Below are positions 7,631-15,150 of a stretch of 64,000 nt of DNA, piece by piece. The translations under genes and the position numbers were made by a program. The DNA comes from Anaerolineales bacterium. GTDB taxonomy: Bacteria > Chloroflexota > Anaerolineae > Anaerolineales > JABWBV01. A model generated the notes under the pieces. The model was not told where the DNA came from and did not search any database. It worked only from the letters and a program-made list of their open reading frames with translations. The stretch's first letter is position 1. Each line of letters begins with the position of its first letter. The DNA is taken from positions 1 through 64,000 of the forward strand of contig JACKAX010000007.1 in assembly GCA_020634875.1 (NCBI GenBank), given 5' to 3'.

Positions 7631-8578
7631 ATGAAACTCCACCGAATAGTTATTCTATTGGGCATCGTTATGGTGGTGGGTTTGAGTCTGGCTCTGGTAG
7701 GTGCGCGGCTTACGAATGCGAAATCTCATTCGACGCCCTCGGCGGTTCCCACGCTTTCTTTGTTATACCAATTCTCTGGTGTGACCGACGATGGCGAACA
7801 GGGAAGCGCCAGCCGGAGAGAAGCCACCTCGATCCACTGTACGAATACAAGTGCGGAAGTTACCCAAGTTGAGGTTCGGCTTTACCAGTGGAATGGGACG
7901 GACGTCTTCACAGGAACGGTGAACATGCCACCCAACCGCACCTTTACATTCAGTACGCAAAACACCACGATTTATTTTGACGATGTCATTTTGGGCGGAA
8001 GTCCGGGGACACCTGCGATTTTCCAGGGCAGTGGTCAGGTTCTTGCAAACCGGCCAGAGGTGATTTGCTCGGTACAAGCCCTTGATCCCTTGAACTATCC
8101 CCCTACTTTTATTACACGAATCCCCCTATACGACCGGAATGGCAACTTGTTGAAACGCGAGCCGCCACAGCCGGATTTGTGGGTCACCCAAACCGCGTCC
8201 CCGGTGAACGCCATGCCCCACGACACGATTACTTATCTTATTGCATATGGTAACAACGGAAATGCCCTGGCAAACCAGGTAGTCATCACCGATGTCATCC
8301 CCACGGAACTCACGAACCTCGCCTGGACGGCCACCCCCCCGCTGACGCCAAACACCGGAACCACGTACGTCTGGCCCGTTGGGGACCTCCTCCCCGGTCA
8401 AACGGGCTGGATTACGATCACGGGCCAACCAATTCCCAGCATCGCAGATGGCACCTTGATCACCAACGCCATTACAATCGCCGGAGCCAACCCCAATCAA
8501 GATTTTCTCAACCAACACATCGAGGTTTCCATCCTGGTTTATTACCCCAAAATCTATCTTCCGAAGACGTTTCGATAA
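7631..8578 (+). CDS. Secreted protein: duplicated domain plus DUF11-type repeat
   Basis: 315 residues from the ATG at 7631 (AGGAG upstream; signal segment IVILLGIVMVVGLSLALVGA). Residues about 45-175 repeat the domain of the preceding gene (YQFSGVTDDGEQGS, RLYQWNGTDVFTGTVNMPP). Then comes a DUF11/CARDB-like beta-sandwich (LWVTQTASPVNAMPHDTITY ... VVITDVIPTELTN), a module common in bacterial surface proteins. The protein ends VYYPKIYLPKTFR-like (ILVYYPKIYLPKTFR), similar to the YLPxxxR endings seen on many secreted Anaerolineae proteins; I cannot say whether it is a sorting signal. It starts 16 bp after the preceding stop, so the two are co-transcribed. Confidence 0.87.
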   Translation: MKLHRIVILLGIVMVVGLSLALVGARLTNAKSHSTPSAVPTLSLLYQFSGVTDDGEQGSASRREATSIHCTNTSAEVTQVEVRLYQWNGTDVFTGTVNMPPNRTFTFSTQNTTIYFDDVILGGSPGTPAIFQGSGQVLANRPEVICSVQALDPLNYPPTFITRIPLYDRNGNLLKREPPQPDLWVTQTASPVNAMPHDTITYLIAYGNNGNALANQVVITDVIPTELTNLAWTATPPLTPNTGTTYVWPVGDLLPGQTGWITITGQPIPSIADGTLITNAITIAGANPNQDFLNQHIEVSILVYYPKIYLPKTFR

Positions 8579-8592
8579 ACACCCACCCTCCC

Positions 8593-8626
8593 AAGACCGG
8601 CAAATCAGATGCCGGTCTTTTTCTTT
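8593..8626 (+). terminator. Terminator of the secreted-protein pair
   Basis: AAGACCGGCA / TGCCGGTCTT, a perfect 10-bp stem with a 7-base loop, followed by a T-rich tail, 14 bp after the stop codon. Confidence 0.92.
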
Positions 8627-8738
8627 TCTGATTGAACCAATCTCGTTGCATTATAATCTCCCCATGCGTGGACGTTCTAAACCCCCACAACCCCCAAACA
8701 CACGGACACCCCCAAGCCTGGATGATAAAGTTATCTTT

Positions 8739-10046
8739 TTACTTTCCCGTCAGCCCTTTTCCAATCCCTTCCCCCACCCCCTTGAGAAACCCATTAATCC
8801 CCTCTTTGAAAAAGCCGCCCAGCCCCCTCCCGGCTTTTTCCAGTTGCTCACGTTGACCTTTTTTGAGCAGCACGCCCCATTCCTGCATTCGCAACCAGGT
8901 CTCAAACCCGGCAGGATTCCGCACCGCGCGGATGAGTTCTTCGTTCATCCACCAGACAAACGCTTCGGGACGTACACGCCAGCCGGTTAGAGTGTCGGAG
9001 GCTTGCTGGATGTACCCCTGCGTTTCAAGTGCATCGAGTTCGGGGGCCAGGTCGGGCAAATCTTCAAATAAGGTGGCTACATCCAACACATGCTGATCCA
9101 GCCCGTACATCGCATCGTGATCCAACGCCACGGACATAAACGCCTTTCGCATTTCCGGCGACCACAACCGCCAGGTATCTTCGATGACTTTTGAGGCATT
9201 CTTGTGTAACTTACTGTGGGTAGTGGCGTGGCGTTTCTCCGCATCATTTTCATCCGTATAAGCATCCCACAAGGCGGACGCGCCCACTTGCAACAAATAG
9301 GGATGCCCTCCGCCAAGACGCGCCAGGAATCGGCGATCACTGGTAGAAAAGCGTTCTTTGCCTAAAGCCAACAACGCCGCCACTGCCCGATCTGAGAAGG
9401 GTTCCAGCTCGAGGTTGTATAAAAAATTGAAATACGGGGACCCTGTACGGTTGAATTCCTGCGTGGCTCTATTAATTGCGCTAAGGGGTTGGCGGCTAGC
9501 AGTGACAAGTGTCAGTGTACCTTGACTCCGACTAGTAATTGACCTTAACCCGCCAAAAAATTCAGCATTGTTAAGTAGAGAGTTTTGAAGAATCACATCA
9601 AACTCGTCTAAAAGTAAAATTAAACGATATCCCGCCTGGTGGATCTGAACGATCAATTTTTCGAGTACAAAATTATTAAAATGATTCTCCTGGCAAAGTT
9701 GGTATGCTTGGGCAATCCGGGAATTGTCTCCGTTTGTGGCAATGGCATCGGCAGAGACTTCTTCAAGGGCGTGGGTCCAGAACTGTGTCTGGGTCAGATT
9801 TTGTCCGGTTTGCCAGTCTAAATAGAAAAAGTACCAATGACGTGCAGAGTCACCGTACAGTTTTTGCCGGACTTCTTGCGCCTGAAGGTATTCGAGCAGA
9901 GATGTTTTACCAGTACGTGGCTCGCCGATAATAGCTATGGATTGGCCGGTGGCAATCCGGCTGGCAAGACTGCGGATTTCGTGCGATCGATTTAGAAAAT
10001 GATTGTGGGGAACGGGGTTACCGTGGTGAAAAGGAGTGATGTTCAT
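8739..10046 (-). CDS. AAA-type ATPase with winged-helix region and glycine-rich C-terminal tail
   Basis: 435 residues. The N-terminus (MNITPFHHGNPVPHNHFLNR) matches the start of the larger ATPase upstream, which supports this start although no ribosome site is seen. Walker A is IIGEPRTGKTSLLEYL (residues about 39-54); Walker B with sensor acid is RLILLLDEFDVIL; a sensor-type TASR follows. After the Orc1/Cdc6-like lid comes a winged-helix segment (YIQQASDTLTGWRVRPEAF). The last 30 residues alternate glycine with bulky hydrophobics and charges (GGFFKEGINGFLKGVGEGIG), looking like an amphipathic, possibly membrane-active, tail. The partner or trigger is unknown. It lies 110 bp downstream of the WD40 part of the interrupted ATPase and was probably co-transcribed with it. 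Confidence 0.82.
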   Translation of the reverse strand: MNITPFHHGNPVPHNHFLNRSHEIRSLASRIATGQSIAIIGEPRTGKTSLLEYLQAQEVRQKLYGDSARHWYFFYLDWQTGQNLTQTQFWTHALEEVSADAIATNGDNSRIAQAYQLCQENHFNNFVLEKLIVQIHQAGYRLILLLDEFDVILQNSLLNNAEFFGGLRSITSRSQGTLTLVTASRQPLSAINRATQEFNRTGSPYFNFLYNLELEPFSDRAVAALLALGKERFSTSDRRFLARLGGGHPYLLQVGASALWDAYTDENDAEKRHATTHSKLHKNASKVIEDTWRLWSPEMRKAFMSVALDHDAMYGLDQHVLDVATLFEDLPDLAPELDALETQGYIQQASDTLTGWRVRPEAFVWWMNEELIRAVRNPAGFETWLRMQEWGVLLKKGQREQLEKAGRGLGGFFKEGINGFLKGVGEGIGKGLTGK

Positions 10047-10155
10047 TTTTGATACAAATAATTAATTTTGACAACTGCTCGATTTGAAAAAACTTGCCAC
10101 TTGCCACAAAAATCTCAACCAAAATATTTAAGAGGAAGGTGTGTTCAATAATAGT

Positions 10156-12017
10156 TTACCTGTTTATGTCAGATGTATCCCAAATTATAGTTGTACCATC
10201 ATAAGAGGTAGAAATTACTCCCTCACTACCTGATAAAAATCCTACGCCTGAAACATAAGATTTATGTCCATAATAAGTTTGAAGGGGTATTCCCTTAGTA
10301 ATTTTCCAAATAATTACTTTATTATCATCAGACGCCGAAGCGAGTAAAGTTTCATCATGGGAAAATGCTATATTCCGTACTCTTGAGTGGTGTGCTAACA
10401 AGTGGATGTTGGGTTTTCCACTCTCAATATCCCATATAATAATACTTCCATCTGCTGCTGACGAAGCTAATAACCCATTATTTGAAAAGATTACACATAG
10501 AACATCTAAACTATGACCCTCAAAGATCCTTAATGGAGATTTGTCGTTCTCTATTTCCCATAAAGAAATGCTTTTGTCTGAACAACCAACAGCCAGTTTT
10601 TTTCCATCATTTGAAAAAGCTATACTTAAGATAGGTTCTGTATGCCAAATAAATCTGTTTATAATTACAAGATTATTATCATTCAAATTTTTTGTATCCA
10701 AAATAATAACGCTTCCATCTACCACTCCCAAAGCAATCAACCTATTATCTAGAGATGCCGAACAAGTAATATTTAATGGAATTAGTGACAATTTTTTATA
10801 GAGTACTTTATTTTTTATGTCCCAATAAATTATGTTATCCGATGAACCTGAAACTAAATAATTGTCACTTGAAAAAGCTAAACTTACGATTTTAGAATTG
10901 TGGCCTTTCAATATGCTAATCAATTTCAACTGTTGAATATCCATCAATAAGATATTGTTATTTTCCAATGCAACTGCAGCTATATTTTCATCCTTTGAAA
11001 TAGCTAAACAAATTGAACCAGAAAAAAATTCTGGGAATTCTTTGAGAATTTTCCCATCATTAAGATCACATAGATAAACTCCTTGTAATTCTAACCCCAC
11101 GACTAATGCATTCCTATTTGAGATAAAAGATATATTTTTTAAGAAATCAAAGTTATTGGAAAATTTATATTTTTTAGTCGGTTCATAGGCATTCCAGAGG
11201 ATAATTTCCCCATCCAGAGAACCCGAAACTAACAAGTCTTCATCAACAAATGAGAGACCAACCACAAATTCTTTATGTTCATCAAACACATTTACTTCAA
11301 CCTCTTTTAGGACATCCCACACTATCACTCTATCGTCTGATGAGCCTGAGATCAAGTATTTACCATCAGGTGTAAAAATAACATTCCATACGCTTGCAGC
11401 ATGCTTAAATAGAGTGCAAATTAGCTGGCCATTAAGGTAGTTCCATAATATTATGTTTTTATCTGATGAGCCTGATGCTAATAGTTCATTTCCCGAAAAT
11501 GCTAAGCTTAATATTTCAGAATTATGCCCTTCTAAATTTCGAAGCAATTCTCCTTTTGAATAATCCCAAATACCAATTACTGTATCACCTGCTGTGGCAA
11601 GAAATTTTCCATCTAGAGAAAACGCTACACTTCTAATCCAGCCGTTTTCAAAAAGTAAAGTTTTAAAGTTAATACCGCTTTGTACATTCCAAACCTCGAC
11701 TTTTCCAAGAGTTCCAGAAATTAAGAGATATCCATCAGGGGAAAAAGCTAAACTCACTGCACGAGTCTCAGTTTCAACAAACCATTTTAGTTCATATGTA
11801 TCAGTATTGTACAAATAAAGTCCAACGGAGGTTGCAATTCCAAGTTTTTTACCATCGGGAGAAATGGCTAATTGTGATAAAACACCCTTTCCTATTCTAA
11901 CAAGCCCATTAGTTGGCACTGGACCTAAAACGGCATTACTTAAAATATTCTGGTCACGAATTTTTTCCTTCAGGTCTAAGGAATTTTCAAATTCCTTGAT
12001 TTTATTTTTGACTAAAT
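10156..12017 (-). pseudogene. WD40 half of an ATPase-TPR-WD40 gene cut by an insertion sequence
   Basis: About 620 codons of WD40 repeats: roughly fourteen blades ending in motifs such as VIVWDVL, IILWNA, SIIIWDIES and VIIWKIT, enough for two seven-bladed propellers. The frame runs up to the left end of the insertion sequence. Joining base 12010 to 13227 (element and one copy of the 7-bp repeat ACTAAAT removed) reads straight from the TPR region of the ATPase gene into this segment (APTDLV-KNKIKEFENS). So this is the C-terminal sensor half of a broken 1109-residue protein. A GTG at 12021, whose first codon is in the IS end, could allow separate expression but has no clear ribosome site. The DNA is AT-rich compared with flanking genes. 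Confidence 0.88.
12011..12017. repeat. Left copy of the 7-bp direct repeat flanking the IS
   Basis: ACTAAAT, identical to 13221-13227 at the other end of the element. Deleting the IS with one copy removes 1210 bp and makes the two gene halves contiguous and in frame. Deleting with only TA removes 1203 bp and leaves a stop codon at the joint. Confidence 0.85.
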
Positions 12018-12080
12018 ACACTGTAAAGTAAGAAATATAAGGTTTTTGACAGAACCGGCCTGCGCGTTGATAATGGCCGG

Positions 12081-12503
12081 ATGAAGAAACAACATGTGCA
12101 ACTTACCGATGCTCACCGTAGCTTTCTCGAAGACTTGCTCCGGAAAGGCGACTTACCCGTCAAAACCTATCGGCGCGCGCTCGCCCTGTTAGAGCTCGAT
12201 CGTGGCAAGTCCTACACGACAGTCGCCCAGACCCTGACGGTCGCGAGCCAAACCTTGAGTATCTGGGCCGCCAAATATGAGGCCGAAGGCCTCCAGATGT
12301 TAGTGGATCAGGCCCGTGCTGGCCGTCCGGTCATCATCGATGGCACGCAACGGGCCAAAGTCACGGCGTTGGCCTGTAGCGACCCGCCCGCAGGCTATGC
12401 TCAGTGGTCCTTACGCTTGTTAGCCGATAAAGTCGTGGAACTCGGTTATTGCGAGACCATTTCGCATACCCTGGTGGGCGACATTCTAAAAAAAACGAGC
12501 TAA
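12081..12503 (+). CDS. Transposase N-terminal part (helix-turn-helix), IS630 family
   Basis: 140 residues (MKKQHVQLTDAHRSFLEDLL ...). It has the two helix-turn-helix DNA-binding regions of IS630 transposases: KSYTTVAQTLTVASQTLSIW and the region before DPPAGYAQWSLRLLADKVVE, the latter being the typical linker to the catalytic domain. It ends LVGDILKKTS at a run of eight A residues (12488-12495). A -1 shift there would continue KKNELKPHLKRT, the expected transposase sequence, before a TGA at 12524. So the product is probably non-functional alone. Confidence 0.87.
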   Translation: MKKQHVQLTDAHRSFLEDLLRKGDLPVKTYRRALALLELDRGKSYTTVAQTLTVASQTLSIWAAKYEAEGLQMLVDQARAGRPVIIDGTQRAKVTALACSDPPAGYAQWSLRLLADKVVELGYCETISHTLVGDILKKTS

Positions 12504-12538
12504 AACCCCATCTCAAACGCACCTGATGTCTTGGGAAA

Positions 12539-13210
12539 TTGGATAGTCGGTTTCTGGCGCGCATGGAGCGGTTGTTAGCCTTGTATGCTTTGCCTTACGA
12601 CCCGTTATATCCGGTGCTGTGTTTTGACGAACGGCCCTGTTTTCTCATCGGCGACTGCGTGGAACCGCAGGCCCTGCAAACCGGGCGGGTGCGAAAGGAG
12701 CATTATGCCTATGCAAAACACGGTTCCTGTGCCTTGTTAGCCGCCATTCAGCCTTTGACTGGCTATCGCCTGGCCCAGGTCCATGCTCGCCGCACAAAAA
12801 AGGAATACACCTTGTTTATGCAAGCCCTGGCGGCCGCATTTCCCAAGGCCGTCAAAATCCGGGTCGTCCAGGATAACCTCAATACGCATGATGTCAGCGC
12901 CTTTTATGAACAGCTACCGGCCGATGAAGCCCAGGCGTTGGCGGAGCGTTTTGAATTCTTCTACACGCCCAAAACGGCCAGTTGGTTGAATATGATTGAA
13001 ATTGAGTTTTCCGCTTTGTCTCGCCAATGCCTCGCCCGCCGCATCCCAACGCAAGAAGCGTTGGAACGCGAAGTTCTGGCTTTGGTGGCGGAACGCACCG
13101 CCCAGCACATCAAAATTGACTGGCAATTCTCGGTGCAAACCGCTCGCACCAAGCTCAATTCCCATTATGTTAAAGTGCATCCTGACAACCAGAAATTTCA
13201 GGAAACTTAA
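12539..13210 (+). CDS. Transposase C-terminal part (DDE catalytic domain), IS630 family
   Basis: About 223 residues with all three catalytic acids visible: first Asp in VLCFDERP, second in RVVQDNLNTH, Glu in SWLNMIEIEFSALSRQCL. This is the IS630 DDE signature. Relative to intact relatives, the part joining it to the N-terminal ORF is interrupted by a frame change at the A8 run and by TGA at 12524, where the family normally has Trp-Cys. The first in-frame ATG is at 12563. Unless read by recoding and stop read-through, the element is immobile on its own. Confidence 0.85.
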   Translation: MDSRFLARMERLLALYALPYDPLYPVLCFDERPCFLIGDCVEPQALQTGRVRKEHYAYAKHGSCALLAAIQPLTGYRLAQVHARRTKKEYTLFMQALAAAFPKAVKIRVVQDNLNTHDVSAFYEQLPADEAQALAERFEFFYTPKTASWLNMIEIEFSALSRQCLARRIPTQEALEREVLALVAERTAQHIKIDWQFSVQTARTKLNSHYVKVHPDNQKFQET

Positions 13211-13220
13211 TTTACAGTGT

Positions 13221-14695
13221 ACTAAATCTGTAGGAGCAATCTCTCGGATTTTTCTATAAACATCTAGTCTTAATTTTATATTTTCTTCATCATCCACCTT
13301 ATTTCGAATAATAGTTAGAAATCTCAAACGAGTTGAAATAGGTTGATGGCGAATTAAGTTTTCATATAATTGAAATAAGTCTTTAGTATTACCAATCTCT
13401 GTAACAATTACAAATAAAAGATCATTGGCCCTTATATGATTGGGATTTTTGGATAATGCCTTCTCTATTATGTCTTGGGCATCTTTCTTGTCACCCGCAG
13501 AATATAGTTTAAAGGCAGACTGATATAGTTCATCTGCTAAGGGATTTATAAGATCTACTTCTCTTTGAACTCTAACTAAGGGTTTATAACGCAAAACCCA
13601 TCTACGAAATAGCTCTACACTATAATGATAACTTTCTTGATCCTTCTCTCGTTCAATCAAATCCCATGCAGCCAACATCTGCGGAGCATCTTTCAATTCA
13701 TTATCGATATAGTATATTCCGCTTTCATTTAGAGTCTGTTTCAGCTTTTCTTGCGTAATGAGGCCTTCACCAGCATTTGCCATCGCAGATATTACAACGC
13801 GTTCAGCAGGAGGTAGCCCATCCCATATCCATTCCATCGCGGCGTGGCTGGCTGTTAGGGTTTTGTTTGTGGCGCGCTCCACATCTTCGGGCAGAACCGT
13901 AGGAGGGCTAGATAGGTCTTCATCTTCACGGCATAAATTTTCCCATACTAATGAACACAGCTGTTGAGTCAAAAAAGGATGCCCATGCGTCAGTTCCCAC
14001 ACCTTTTCGAGCGCTTCGGGTAACCAGCGCAGGGTCTCATTTTTTTCAGAGAGGCGCGCCAGTTGGAAAGCATCCTCGCGATCAAGCAAGGAAACCCGGA
14101 TGGATCGCGTAGCTTTGAACAGTGAAAGCGCGATAGATGCGAGATCTTCAACTTTGCGCCCGATGACAAAGACAAATTGTAGTCGGGCAGGATCAAGCGA
14201 CATCAGTTCCCTAAGGTAAGGAAAAAGTTTTTCCCCGGCCTGCCCGCCTTTGGGATCGGCAAGCACATCGAACTCATCAAAGAGAAGCACTAACGAAGAG
14301 GGGTTTTGTTCGGAGGAAGAAAGGTCTTTGAGGATGGTCGGGAGCCAAGCTTTGCGAAAGGCCAGGGCCGGGTCGTCTCCCAAATCGAGCGCGGGGAGAT
14401 GGAGGACATCCGCAATCCGATGGGCAATTTCCGTCAAAACCCGCGCCAGGGGCCAGGCCGCTTTGTCTTGCAGGTCGAAGTAAACAGAGTGAAAAGGCCC
14501 TTCATGCGGCAGTTGTTCGGTGAGCTGCTGTAAGACGGAGGTTTTCCCAATCCGCCGTTGACCGTAAAGGACAATCGCATTTTGGGCGGGCTGGCGCAAG
14601 ACGCGCAACACTTCCCGCAGCACATCTGCGCGGCCAATGAATTGAGGGGTTCCACGAACGGGGTTGCCAGCGATGTAAGGATTGGATAGGTTCAT
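13221..14695 (-). pseudogene. ATPase-TPR half of the interrupted ATPase-TPR-WD40 gene
   Basis: About 491 codons from the ATG at 14695 (MNLSNPYIAGNPVRGTPQFI) to the IS. Walker A is VLYGQRRIGKTSVLQQL, Walker B LVLLFDEFDVLAD, sensor FVFVIGRK. A lid and winged-helix region (VVISAMANAGEGLITQEKL) lead into TPR-like helices (LYSAGDKKDAQDIIEKALSK ... NPNHIRANDLL). Architecture resembles STAND signalling NTPases: nucleotide switch, then repeat sensors. The reading frame runs on into antisense IS sequence, giving about 102 spurious residues. The ATPase-coding part has normal GC content, while the TPR part (13230-13750) is AT-rich like the WD40 half, suggesting the sensor was exchanged. Confidence 0.88.
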
Positions 14696-14745
14696 AAAAA
14701 ACTCCCGCCATTATTTTACAGGAATTCTGGGTTTACGCGCACGCG

Positions 14746-14930
14746 AAATTTCGGAAGTCTCCCCCACCTCTCCCTCAGGGCTTTGTCGCTGCGAGGGGCG
14801 GGAGGACATGCACGACCTCTTGAAATTGACCGTTTCTCCCGCCCCGAAGCAATCTCCCTGCCAGAAAGGGGGATTGCTTCGCCGCCAAAGCCCGGCTCGC
14901 AATGACGTATCCTGAAGACTTCCGAAATTT
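14746..14930. repeat. Small element with 15-bp perfect terminal inverted repeats
   Basis: AAATTTCGGAAGTCT (14746-14760) is mirrored by AGACTTCCGAAATTT (14916-14930). No gene inside. The TIR core TTCGGAAGTCT is shared with a 97-bp element at 50690-50786. Inside are further palindromic segments (CAATCTCCC ... GGGGGATTG around 14850-14878). It looks like a miniature inverted-repeat element or nested intergenic repeats. Confidence 0.75.
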
Positions 14931-15042
14931 GGAATGGAAGGGATTAATAGGAACTGGTAGGAACTCGTGGGAATTTACTTTGAGTTTGGGAATTCCAGTT
15001 CCTACCAATTCCTAACAGTTCCTACCAATTTCCATATTCCCC
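14931..15042. repeat. Imperfect hairpin of GGAACTGGTAGGAACT units
   Basis: 14959-14985 carries GGAACTGGTAGGAACTCG and 14992-15032 carries its complement twice (AGTTCCTACCAATTCC ... CAGTTCCTACCAATTT). No coding potential; a strong imperfect stem-loop lying between the ATPase and GH31 genes. Confidence 0.6.
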
Positions 15043-15111
15043 GCACCCTTCGACTACGCTGGATAGAAATAACTCCAGCCATTAAGCCATCTACCGCTCC
15101 GCTCAGGGTGC
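15043..15111. repeat. Dispersed intergenic hairpin, copy 1 of 3
   Basis: Begins GCACCCTTCGACTACGCTGG and ends CCGCTCCGCTCAGGGTGC. Ends pair as GCACCCT/AGGGTGC. Related copies occur at 17927-18020 (inverted) and 19462-19530, where the ends are GCATCCT/AGGATGC, a compensatory change. Confidence 0.8.
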
Positions 15112-15150
15112 TTTGTCTCTTCTCCTTTTCTCCCCCACCCCCTCACGCCC

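Larger units (their letters stand above)
12018..13220 (+). mobile_element. IS630-like insertion sequence
   Basis: 1203 bp bounded by inverted repeats ACACTGTAAA / TTTACAGTGT (14 of 15 outer bases match), flanked on both sides by ACTAAAT (12011-12017 and 13221-13227). It carries a two-part transposase in the plus orientation. Its base composition is clearly higher in GC than the split gene. IS630 elements classically duplicate only TA; the 7-bp repeat here is the only choice that restores the host gene frame. Confidence 0.92.

Noticed and set aside
8667..8990. A 108-codon gene after the TATAATCTCCCCATG sequence
   Set aside because: Most of it is antisense to the ATPase C-terminus and it lacks a domain; kept only as a possible remnant.
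12914..13220. Apparent C-terminal extension of the ATPase frame
   Set aside because: These codons are antisense to the transposase; the true continuation is on the other side of the IS.
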